Shown: positions 1-5,777, counted from the first letter of the stretch. The stretch: 6,994 nt of DNA from Sphingomonadaceae bacterium (GCA_019245455.1 JAFARM010000140.1:1-6994), one strand, 5' to 3'. Translations and numbers: made by a program. The notes: generated from the sequence alone by a model not told the origin.

Positions 1-3
1 CAA

Positions 4-30
4 GATAATCACGTTATGTAGAGGGAGAGG
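4..30 (+). promoter_or_regulatory. Leader with possible -10 and strong Shine-Dalgarno before first gene
   Basis: This is the only AT-rich stretch at the left edge. It holds GATAAT at 4-9 (one mismatch to TATAAT) and the interrupted dyad ATAA (5-8) / TTAT (14-17). A purine-rich tract with GAGGG at 21-25 and GGGAG at 23-27 lies just before the start codons at 31 and 34. The Shine-Dalgarno role is well supported. The -10 assignment is weak because the -35 region lies outside the window. Confidence 0.35.
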
Positions 31-462
31 ATGATGACGACCGAGACGATGACGGCGGCACCGGCGGGCAATGGGCTGACACAAGCGCGGACGCTGGCGA
101 TCGGGGCGTTCAGCACGGCGATCTGGTTCGGCGTGGCGATGTTCATCCGCTTCGCCGGGCCGGCGGGCGTGTTCGACGGCCTGCGCGGCGTGCTGCTCTA
201 TGCGCTGACGATCCCCGTCACGATCCCGCTCAATGCGCGCCTGCTGAGGATGAGCGGGCTGCCGAAGCGCGACATCGCCACGCCGGTCGCGCTCGCCGCC
301 ATCGTGCCGCCGATGCTGGAGGGCATCGTCATGCGCTGGTTCCCGGCGGTGTACGGCGGCGATCCCGCCGTGATGCTGAGCGGGGCGATCTGGATCCTGT
401 GGGCGATCGGCGTCGGCATGGCACTGGCGGTCGCAACCGCTGCATCGGTGCGCGGCGAATGA
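31..462 (+). CDS. Small integral membrane protein, DUF5367-like
   Basis: This gene encodes 143 residues, probably a polytopic inner-membrane protein of unknown function. Hydrophobic segments lie at about residues 21-40, 50-68, 82-100 and 112-137, with short charged loops such as LPKRD (77-81) between them. The second half (a membrane segment ending in RWFPAVYGGD, then a Trp-rich terminal helix) resembles DUF5367 proteins; this was judged by eye and is not certain. ATG codons at 31 and 34 are both usable. The purine-rich tract at 21-30 is spaced better for the one at 34, so the protein may be one residue shorter. Its TGA overlaps the ATG of the next gene (ATGA, 459-462), so the two are probably co-translated. 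No catalytic motif is visible. Confidence 0.7.
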   Translation: MMTTETMTAAPAGNGLTQARTLAIGAFSTAIWFGVAMFIRFAGPAGVFDGLRGVLLYALTIPVTIPLNARLLRMSGLPKRDIATPVALAAIVPPMLEGIVMRWFPAVYGGDPAVMLSGAIWILWAIGVGMALAVATAASVRGE

Positions 463-857
463 CGACCGAGCTGACGGCGCTGGTCGCCTGTGCGCTGCTG
501 GCGCTGGGCCTCGCGCTGCTGACGGTCGCCGTCCACCTGCGCGCCTTCGGCGGGCCGGCAATCCGCAGCAGCCGCGACGACTACCCGCCGCTGACCGGCC
601 TCGCCGGGCGGGTGGTGCGGGCGCAGGCGAACCACGGCGAGGCGCTGCTGCCCTTCGCCGTGGTCACGCTGGCGGCGGCGCACCTCGGCGTGTCGAACGG
701 GGTGACGGCGGGCGCGGCGGAGGCCTTCCTCGGCGCCCGCATCGCGCACGCCAGCCTGTACCTCGCCGGCGTACCGATCCTGCGCTCGGTCGCCTTCTAT
801 GCCGGGCTCGTCGCGACACTGGTCATCGCCGCGCAGTTGCCGCTGCGGTTCATCTGA
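459..857 (+). CDS. MAPEG-family membrane protein
   Basis: This gene encodes 132 residues, the usual size for the bacterial MAPEG family (relatives of microsomal glutathione S-transferase and eicosanoid-synthesis enzymes). Four hydrophobic helices are predicted at about 5-26, 62-79, 85-104 and 107-126. The family signature is at residues 51-67: RVVRAQANHGEALLPF, with the conserved Arg54, Asn58 and Glu61. A second family-like stretch is GARIAHASLYLAGVPILR (92-109). The frame is open further upstream to 399, but ATG at 459 gives the proper N-terminal helix and overlaps the preceding stop by 4 nt, so it is chosen. The substrate is unknown; bacterial members are often annotated only by fold. It is followed 6 nt later by a strong hairpin, which likely ends this two-gene unit. 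Confidence 0.87.
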   Translation: MTTELTALVACALLALGLALLTVAVHLRAFGGPAIRSSRDDYPPLTGLAGRVVRAQANHGEALLPFAVVTLAAAHLGVSNGVTAGAAEAFLGARIAHASLYLAGVPILRSVAFYAGLVATLVIAAQLPLRFI

Positions 858-863
858 AACGGA

Positions 864-891
864 ACCGGGCGGGCCTTGCGGCCCGCCCGGT
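864..891. terminator. Bidirectional hairpin between convergent genes
   Basis: A perfect 12-bp inverted repeat (ACCGGGCGGGCC at 864-875, GGCCCGCCCGGT at 880-891) closes on a 4-nt loop, TTGC. It starts 6 nt after the stop of the plus-strand MAPEG gene and lies 20 nt beyond the stop of the minus-strand fasciclin gene. There is no real U tract on the plus side (CAATTGTC follows). On the minus side TTCCGTTTC follows, which is moderately U-rich. The position between convergent genes supports shared termination. Confidence 0.8.
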
Positions 892-911
892 CAATTGTCG
901 ATGCTGCGCGC

Positions 912-1481
912 TTACGGCATCAGCACGGTGTCGACGACGTGGATGACACCGTTCGACTGGTAGACGTCCTTGATCGTGGCGGTCGACATCCCACCCTTGG
1001 CGTCGGTCAGCATCAGCTTGCCGCCGACCATCCTCGCCGTCAGCGGCTCGCCCTGGACGGTGGTCAGCGTCGCCGTGCCGCCGCCGGCCTTGATCGCCGC
1101 GGCGATCGCCTTCGAATCCATCGCGCCGCTGACGACGTGATAGGTCAGGATCTTGGTCAGCGTGTCCTTGTTCTCGGGCTTGACCAGCGAATCCACCGTG
1201 CCGGCGGGCAGCTTGGCGAAGGCGGCGTTGGTCGGGGCGAAGACGGTGAACGGTCCCGGCCCCGACAGCGTGTCGACGAGACCGGCGGCCTTGACCGCGG
1301 TGACCAGCGTCGTGTGGTCCTTGGAGTTGACCGCGTTCTCGACGATGTTCTTCGACGGGTACATTGGCGCGCCGCCGACGGTGACGGTCTTGGTGTGCAT
1401 CATCTCGGCACCGGCGGCCGTGGCGAGCGTGGCGGCGACAGCGAGCAGGGCGGCGCCGAGGGCGCGCGTCGGGGTCTTCAT
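912..1481 (-). CDS. Secreted fasciclin (FAS1) domain protein
   Basis: This gene encodes 189 residues. A Sec signal peptide spans about residues 1-25: Lys/Arg near the N-terminus, an Ala/Leu-rich core, and likely cleavage after AGA. One FAS1 domain fills residues ~45-188: NIVENAV at its start, the H1-type motif FTVFAPTNAAFAKLP (78-92), YHVVSG (114-119), and the H2-type end VIHVVDTVLMP (179-189). FAS1 domains are extracellular or periplasmic adhesion or ligand-binding modules; the ligand here is unknown. No lipobox cysteine is present, so it is probably soluble in the periplasm or secreted. GGAGAG (1488-1493) sits 6 nt before the ATG. The gene follows the sigma/anti-sigma pair and has its own 76-nt upstream gap with an ECF-like promoter, so control by that sigma factor is likely by inference. 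Mycobacterial FAS1 proteins MPT70/MPT83 are controlled by SigK/RskA in a comparable arrangement. Confidence 0.92.
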   Translation of the reverse strand: MKTPTRALGAALLAVAATLATAAGAEMMHTKTVTVGGAPMYPSKNIVENAVNSKDHTTLVTAVKAAGLVDTLSGPGPFTVFAPTNAAFAKLPAGTVDSLVKPENKDTLTKILTYHVVSGAMDSKAIAAAIKAGGGTATLTTVQGEPLTARMVGGKLMLTDAKGGMSTATIKDVYQSNGVIHVVDTVLMP

Positions 1482-1526
1482 GCTGATCTCTCCGTAGAAG
1501 CTTGGGTCCGCGATCGGGACGGCGCA

Positions 1527-1554
1527 GTTACGAATGCCGGCGAGCGGCGGATGC
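1527..1554 (-). promoter_or_regulatory. Candidate ECF-sigma promoter of the fasciclin gene
   Basis: On the minus strand, GCATCC (1554-1549) and CGTAAC (1532-1527) are separated by 16 nt. The -35-like ATCC core recalls targets of other ECF factors (R. sphaeroides RpoE TGATCC; mycobacterial SigK CCATCC), and ECF -10 elements often contain CGT. The -10-like box ends 45 nt before the ATG, leaving room for a leader of roughly 35-40 nt with a good Shine-Dalgarno. The -35 lies 3 nt past the anti-sigma stop. The call is by eye and no second copy was found in the window. Confidence 0.4.
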
Positions 1555-1557
1555 AGC

Positions 1558-2313
1558 CTAGAGCGCCGTCAGCGTTCCCGTCGCCACCACCGGACCGGTC
1601 GGCTGGCCGGTCGGCGAGCCGCCGGCGGGTTCGAGGCTGATCGCCAGCGTCGCGCCCTTGGTCAGCTTGGCGCGAAGCTGCGGCGAGACGACGTGCGCCT
1701 GCGGATCGGCGAGGTCGATCGTGCCGAGCGACTGCGGCTTGTCGGTGCCGGTGATGACCCACAGCTCGGGCGTCAGGCCACGGCTCGGCGCCTTCGCCGC
1801 CGGCGTCAGGATGACCGCGCCGCGCGCGGCGTCCCACGTCGCGGTGATGACGACGGCCTTGGCCGCGTCGGTCGTCGCCATCGATGCGGCGAGGAGGGGA
1901 CCGCTCGAGGCCGGCGCGGGCGGCCGCGTCGGCGGGGTCGCGCCGGGACGGACCACGAGCAGCGCCAGCGCCACGGCGGCGACGGCGCTCGCACCGAAGG
2001 CCAGCCCGCGCCACAGCGCGAGCGTGCGCGCCACTGGACCGGGCGCGGGCGCGGGGTCCGTGCGCGGTGCCTCGCGGAACAGCTCGCGCTCGACCGCGGC
2101 CCAAACCGCCGACGGCGGCGCGACCGGGGCGACGGCGTCGGCCAGCGGCCCCAGCTCCGCCTGCCAGCGGGCGACGTCGGCGGCAAAGGCGGGGTCGCGG
2201 CGCAGGCGCAGCTCGGCCGCGCGCAACGCCGGCCCGTCGAGCGCGCCGAGCGCATAGTCGAGCGCCAGCGCCGCGTCGGGCGTCATGTCGTCGTCAGGCG
2301 GCAGCGGGGTCAT
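1558..2313 (-). CDS. RskA-type transmembrane anti-sigma factor
   Basis: This gene encodes 251 residues. Residues 1-~80 form a cytoplasmic helical anti-sigma domain (ALDYALGALDG at 17-27, RRDPAFAADVARWQ at 38-51, VWAAVERELF at 70-79). One membrane helix spans ~102-121. A Pro/Ala-rich linker leads to a periplasmic RskA C-terminal domain with ELWVITG (183-189), QSLGTIDL (194-201) and LAISLEPAGGSPTGQPTGPV (223-242), the hallmark end of this family. There is no Cys or His in the N-terminal domain, so it is not a zinc-binding (HxxxCxxC) anti-sigma. It should hold the upstream sigma factor at the inner membrane and release it on signal-dependent proteolysis, as known for RskA. The start ATG overlaps the sigma stop (ATGA, 2310-2313). 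A second in-frame ATG at codon 10 is possible but loses the coupling. Confidence 0.93.
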   Translation of the reverse strand: MTPLPPDDDMTPDAALALDYALGALDGPALRAAELRLRRDPAFAADVARWQAELGPLADAVAPVAPPSAVWAAVERELFREAPRTDPAPAPGPVARTLALWRGLAFGASAVAAVALALLVVRPGATPPTRPPAPASSGPLLAASMATTDAAKAVVITATWDAARGAVILTPAAKAPSRGLTPELWVITGTDKPQSLGTIDLADPQAHVVSPQLRAKLTKGATLAISLEPAGGSPTGQPTGPVVATGTLTAL

Positions 2314-2852
2314 GCCGCCAGCTCGCTACGCATCCGGATCAGCCCGCGGCGCACCCAGCTCTTCAGCGTGCCGACGGGAACGCTCTCGCGCTCGGCGATC
2401 GCCTCGTAGGTGACGCCGTCGTAGAAGGCGCTGCGGATCACCGCGGCGTGGCGCGGGTCGAGGCGATCGAGTGCGGCGGCGACGCGGCGAGCGTCGTCCG
2501 ACTGCGCCAGCATCGCTTCGGCCGACGGCGCCGGCTCCGGCACGTCGGCCGCCTGGTCGAGCGTCGTCGTCGGCCGCGTGCCGCGCGCGCGCAGCCGGTC
2601 GATGGCGCGGTTGCGCGCGATCGTCACCATCCAGGTGATCGGGCTGGCGCGGCTGGCGTCGAACTCCGCCGCCTTGCGCCAGACGGTGATGTACACCTCC
2701 TGCAGCACGTCTTCCGCTTCATTCCGTTCGTGCAAGATACGGAGGATCACGCCAAACAGCTTCGCCGACGTCGCTGTATATAATTGCTTGAGCGCCGCCC
2801 GCTCGCCCGCCCCGATCGCCGCCAGCAGCCGGCCAAGGTCGGCGGTGGTCAA
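2310..2852 (-). CDS. ECF-family RNA polymerase sigma factor (SigK-like pairing)
   Basis: This gene encodes 180 residues, typical for a minimal group-4 sigma factor. Region 2 covers about residues 20-92: AEDVLQEVYITVW (46-58) for core binding, and ITWMVTIARNRAIDRLR (72-88) for -10 recognition. Region 4 covers ~123-178, with the helix-turn-helix YEAIAERESVPVGTLKSWVR (149-168) that should read the -35 element. It has no region 1 or 3. The start is TTG at 2852: no ATG or GTG lies nearby in frame, TTG overlaps the mlaF stop (TTGA, 2849-2852), and the protein begins where relatives begin. AGGTG (2861-2865) sits 8 nt upstream. The following anti-sigma gene overlaps by 4 nt. Codons 23-26 are CAA TTA TAT ACA, unusually AT-rich for this gene. 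By partnership it resembles SigK/RskA; exact ECF group membership was not tested. Confidence 0.93.
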   Translation of the reverse strand: MTTADLGRLLAAIGAGERAALKQLYTATSAKLFGVILRILHERNEAEDVLQEVYITVWRKAAEFDASRASPITWMVTIARNRAIDRLRARGTRPTTTLDQAADVPEPAPSAEAMLAQSDDARRVAAALDRLDPRHAAVIRSAFYDGVTYEAIAERESVPVGTLKSWVRRGLIRMRSELAA

Positions 2853-3613
2853 GCCGAACGCACCTGCATCGCGATCGGCCCTTCGGCTCGTCCGTGGACG
2901 AACTGGTCGACGTACGCATTACCCGAGGTGTCGATCATCTCGCGTGCACCCTGCCAGATGATATGGCCGGCGTATAGCATGGCGATGCGGTCGGCGATCT
3001 TCCGCGCGCTGGCCATGTCGTGGGTGATGGTCAGCGCGGTTATTCTTAAATCTTTGACAAGACTGACGATCAGATCGTTGATGACGTCGGCCATGATCGG
3101 ATCGAGCCCGGTGGTGGGTTCGTCGAAGAAGATGATCTCCGGCCGTGCGGCGATGGCGCGGGCGAGCGCGACGCGCTTCTGCATTCCCCCCGACAGCTCC
3201 GACGGGCGCAGGTCGGCGACATCGGCGCCGAGCCCGACGCGCGCGAGGTTGTCGAGCGCCGCCGCCTTCAGCTTCGCCGCACCCCGCCCGCGCGGCAGGG
3301 CGAAGGCGACGTTGCGCCAAACCGACAGCGAGTCGAACAGCGCGCCGCCCTGGAACAGCATCCCGAATTTCGCCTGGTGGGCGGCGAGCGCCGCGCCGCG
3401 CAGGCGCGTCACCTCGACGCCGTCGACGACGATGCTGCCGGCGTCAACGCGGAGCAGGCCTAGGATCGACTTGATCAGCACCGACTTGCCCGTCCCCGAG
3501 CCGCCGATGACGACGAGCGACTCGCCCGCGCCGACGTCGAGGTCGACGCCGTCGAGCACGACCTTCGGGCCGAAGCGCTTGGCGACCCCGCGCAGGGCGA
3601 TCTTCGCGCTCAT
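2849..3613 (-). CDS. mlaF: MlaF-type ABC transporter ATP-binding protein
   Basis: This gene encodes 254 residues, a single ABC ATPase domain. Walker A is GGSGTGKS (37-44, Lys43), the Q-loop glutamine is Gln88 in FQGGALFDSL, the signature is LSGGMQ (140-145), Walker B is IIFFDEP (160-166), followed by TTGLDP and the switch His198 in ITHD. The C-terminus YVDQFVHGRAEGPIAM (234-249) matches the MlaF tail element (E. coli FLDGIADGPVPF), which favours Mla/MCE over other ABC families. It should drive the adjacent MlaE permease in phospholipid transport between inner and outer membrane; the direction is debated for the family. The start ATG overlaps the mlaE stop (ATGA, 3610-3613). The same frame stays open to 4435 upstream, but that stretch is an out-of-frame reading of mlaE. 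Codons 184-191 form an AT-rich island including TTA AGA ATA. Confidence 0.95.
   Translation of the reverse strand: MSAKIALRGVAKRFGPKVVLDGVDLDVGAGESLVVIGGSGTGKSVLIKSILGLLRVDAGSIVVDGVEVTRLRGAALAAHQAKFGMLFQGGALFDSLSVWRNVAFALPRGRGAAKLKAAALDNLARVGLGADVADLRPSELSGGMQKRVALARAIAARPEIIFFDEPTTGLDPIMADVINDLIVSLVKDLRITALTITHDMASARKIADRIAMLYAGHIIWQGAREMIDTSGNAYVDQFVHGRAEGPIAMQVRSA
2861..2865 (-). promoter_or_regulatory. Ribosome binding site supporting the TTG start of the sigma gene
   Basis: AGGTG on the minus strand lies 8 nt before TTG at 2852, inside the last codons of mlaF. It supports initiation at this weak start codon, together with re-initiation by ribosomes finishing mlaF at the overlapping TGA. 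Confidence 0.5.
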
Positions 3614-4407
3614 CCGCCGAAGACGATGACGGTGATGACGAGGTTCGACATCAGGATCAGGATGAAGGCGCTGACCACCGCATTGGTCGTCGCCCGGCCG
3701 ACGCCCTCCGCGCCGCCGCTCGAGGTGAAGCCGTGGTAACAGCCCATCAGCGCGATGATGAAGCCGAACACCGCCGCCTTGACCAGCGATGACACGACAT
3801 CGTCGGTGCGGAGGAACGACACCGTGCGGTCGAGATAGCCGGCGGCGTTGAACCCGAGCCGCGTCGTCGCGAGGATGAAGCCGCCGAGTACGCCGAGGAT
3901 GTTCGAGACGAGGACGAGGAGCGGCATCATCAGCGTCGCCGCCAGAACGCGCGGGCCGATCAGATAGCGGAACGGGTCGGTGCGTAGCGTCGTCAGGGCG
4001 TCGATCTGCTCGGTCACGCGCATCGTGCCGAGCTCGGCCGCCATCGCGCTCGACACGCGCCCGGCGACCATCAGTCCGCCCAGCACCGGACCGAGCTCGC
4101 GGACGATGCCGATGACGGTGACGGCGGGAACGGTCGCCGCCGCGTTGAAGCGGCTGCCGCCGATGAAGATCTGCTGCGCCAGCGCCGCGCCGGTGAACAG
4201 CGCCGTCATGCCGACGACGGGCAGCGAGAACCAGCCGATGACGAGCAGCTGCTCGCCCAGCCGCGCGGGATAATAAGGCGGGGTCGCCGCCCGGCCGATG
4301 GCGCGGCCGGCGAAGATGACGATGCGGCCGACGAGCGCCAGCCCGCCGAGGACGAAGCGGCCGATCGCGCGGAGGACGCCGAGGATATCGTGGGGCACGC
4401 CGGTCAT
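3610..4407 (-). CDS. mlaE: MlaE-type ABC transporter permease
   Basis: This gene encodes 265 residues, the normal size for MlaE. The conserved MlaE/YrbE core is present: ELGPVLGGLMVAGRVSSAMA (104-123), then AELGTMRVTEQIDAL (124-138). Hydrophobic helices lie at about 52-77, 92-112, 147-180, 205-225 and 243-264. An amphipathic N-terminal segment at ~12-36 matches the interfacial helix known for MlaE. It forms the inner-membrane dimer through which lipids pass to MCE (MlaD-like) proteins in the periplasm. It is joined by ATGA overlaps to alr upstream (4404-4407) and mlaF downstream (3610-3613). No MCE/MlaD, MlaC or MlaB gene lies in this window, so those partners must be encoded elsewhere. Confidence 0.95.
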   Translation of the reverse strand: MTGVPHDILGVLRAIGRFVLGGLALVGRIVIFAGRAIGRAATPPYYPARLGEQLLVIGWFSLPVVGMTALFTGAALAQQIFIGGSRFNAAATVPAVTVIGIVRELGPVLGGLMVAGRVSSAMAAELGTMRVTEQIDALTTLRTDPFRYLIGPRVLAATLMMPLLVLVSNILGVLGGFILATTRLGFNAAGYLDRTVSFLRTDDVVSSLVKAAVFGFIIALMGCYHGFTSSGGAEGVGRATTNAVVSAFILILMSNLVITVIVFGG

Positions 4408-5411
4408 TCGCAGGCGCGGGCATAGCGGTGGCCAAGGCCGGTCAGCAACTCATATTCCGATAGGTTCGCGTGGCGCGCGGTCGCGGCAAGGTCGAAGGCA
4501 ATCTCGACCCAGTCCCCTTCCGCAGCCGGCGCGGCGGTGACGTCGGCGGCGCAGAGGTCCATCGATACGCGGCCGACCACCGGACAGCGGACGCCGGCGG
4601 CGAGAATCGCGCCGCGGTTCGACAGGGCGCGAGCATAGCCGTCGGCGTAGCCGAGGTTGAGGATGGCGACGCGACTGTCGCGCGCCGCCGTCCACGTCGC
4701 GCCATAGCCGACGCTCGCCCCCGCCGGCACGGCGCGGACCTGGATCACGCGGGCGTGCAGCCGAACGACGGGACTTGTACCGCCGCCGTACAGCGCCAGG
4801 CCGGGACGGGTCAGATCGCAGTAGTAATCGCGGCCGAGCCGGATGCCGGCCGAGTTGCACAGCGCCGCCCGCCGCGCCGGGACCGCCGCGACGACGGCGC
4901 GGAAGGCGGCGAGCTGGGCCGGGTTGTGCGGACTGTCCGGCCTATCGGCGCAGGCGAGGTGGCTGTGCAGGACGTCGATCGCCAGGCCGTCGAGCAATCC
5001 GGAACCCGCTTCCGCCGGGGTCAGGCCAAGGCGGTTGATGCCGGTGTCGACCATCACGTCGCACGGCCGCTCGGGAGCCGCTGCCCGCCACGCCGCGACC
5101 TGAGCGGGCGTCGACAGGACGGGAACGGCGTCGCTGGCCAGCGCGGCCCCCATCTCGCCCGCCTGCACGCCGTGGAGCACCGCCAGCCGCGTCCCCTTCG
5201 GCATGGCCAGCGCAGCCGCTTCGTTCCAGCTGGACACGAAGAAGTCGCGGCAACCGGCGACCGCCAGCGTGTCGACGACCGTCTGCGCGCCGAGGCCGTA
5301 GCCGTCGGCCTTGACCGCCGCGCCCGCTGTCCCCGGCGCACAGGCCGTCGCGCACGCCCGCCAGTTGGCGGCCAGCGCGGCGGTGTCGATCGTCAGGCGA
5401 AGGTTGGTCAT
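4404..5411 (-). CDS. alr: Alanine racemase (PLP-dependent)
   Basis: This gene encodes 335 residues, slightly shorter than the usual 350-370. The enzyme interconverts L- and D-alanine for peptidoglycan. The N-terminal TIM barrel carries the PLP lysine Lys34 in AVKADGYGLG (32-41). DTGINRLGL (122-130), CNSAGI (185-190) and TRPGLALYG (201-209) are cofactor and fold motifs. The C-terminal beta domain carries the second catalytic residue Tyr236 in VGYGATW, then LGYADGYAR (253-261) and MDL (284-286). The end SEYELLTGLGHRYAR matches the usual C-terminal motif with the entry-channel tyrosine (Tyr320). The position normally holding the carbamylated lysine before DTG appears to be Met120. An upstream in-frame ATG at 5495 exists, but ATG at 5411 gives the standard N-terminus and does not overlap the previous gene. 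No clear Shine-Dalgarno precedes it. Its stop overlaps the mlaE start. Confidence 0.95.
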   Translation of the reverse strand: MTNLRLTIDTAALAANWRACATACAPGTAGAAVKADGYGLGAQTVVDTLAVAGCRDFFVSSWNEAAALAMPKGTRLAVLHGVQAGEMGAALASDAVPVLSTPAQVAAWRAAAPERPCDVMVDTGINRLGLTPAEAGSGLLDGLAIDVLHSHLACADRPDSPHNPAQLAAFRAVVAAVPARRAALCNSAGIRLGRDYYCDLTRPGLALYGGGTSPVVRLHARVIQVRAVPAGASVGYGATWTAARDSRVAILNLGYADGYARALSNRGAILAAGVRCPVVGRVSMDLCAADVTAAPAAEGDWVEIAFDLAATARHANLSEYELLTGLGHRYARACE

Positions 5412-5443
5412 GGCGGGCGGCTTACGCGAGGCGGTCGTCGGCT

Positions 5444-5776
5444 TCAAACCACGGCGCGCGCGGTCCTGATTCTCGCCGGCGCACGCCGTTCCCACGCCCG
5501 CTCGATCAATCCGCCGATCTGCCCCGCGTCGGCGGCGTCGAGCCGGACGAGTACCCAGTCGTAGGGCGCATAGTGCGGCGTGACGTGGAACACGTCCGGC
5601 GACGCCGCGATCAGGGCGTCGCGAAGCCCCTCCTCGACGTGCAGGACGACGTCGCCGTCGTCGCGTAGGCGGGCGAGCAGCTTGCCCGCGACCTTGATCG
5701 CCGGGGTGCCGTACGATGTCCCCCGCTCGACTCCTGGCAACGCGAGCGCTGCCGCGGCGACATCGTCGAACGTCAG
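5444..5776 (-). CDS. MmcQ/YjbR-family (DUF419) protein, probable CTG start
   Basis: This gene encodes about 110 residues if started at CTG 5776. The family is a small CyaY-like, double-wing DNA-binding-like fold of unclear function. Visible family features are the N-terminal helix TFDDVAAAALALPGVERG, the strand GTPAIKVAGKLLARL, the middle HVTPHYAPYDWVLVRLD, and the C-terminal AWERRAPARI. The frame opens only after a stop at 5797-5795. Its only start-like codons are CTG (5776) and TTG (5740). TTG would remove the helix that normally begins these proteins (TFDD...), so CTG is preferred. CTG begins one base after the dnaN stop (TGA C CTG), which fits re-initiation by ribosomes leaving dnaN. A sequencing error that hides an ATG cannot be excluded. 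The gap to alr is 32 nt. Confidence 0.85.
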   Translation of the reverse strand: MTFDDVAAAALALPGVERGTSYGTPAIKVAGKLLARLRDDGDVVLHVEEGLRDALIAASPDVFHVTPHYAPYDWVLVRLDAADAGQIGGLIERAWERRAPARIRTARAVV

Positions 5777-5777
5777 G

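Noticed and set aside
399..458. Upstream start for the MAPEG gene
   Set aside because: It would add 20 Arg/Gly-rich residues before the first helix and overlap the previous gene by about 60 nt; the ATGA start at 459 fits the family.
876..1640. 254-residue plus-strand open frame opposite the fasciclin gene
   Set aside because: It is antisense to a clear FAS1 gene with signal peptide, begins inside the terminator hairpin, and is Arg/Gly/Asp-rich without motifs.
2779..2784. Plus-strand TATAAT as an antisense promoter in the sigma gene
   Set aside because: No -35 is found at 16-18 nt (ACAGCT at 17), and the site is inside a coding region explained by rare codons.
3614..4435. Long N-terminal extension of the mlaF frame
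   Set aside because: The frame stays open only because mlaE is read out of phase. The extension is Arg/Pro/His-rich, and the real MlaF starts at the ATGA overlap at 3613.
5412..5495. Longer alr product starting at 5495
   Set aside because: The extra 28 residues are outside the family and overlap the YjbR-like gene; ATG 5411 gives the standard N-terminus.
4470..5564. 364-residue plus-strand open frame opposite alr
   Set aside because: It is an antisense shadow of alr with low-complexity Arg/Gly/Asp content and no recognisable domain.
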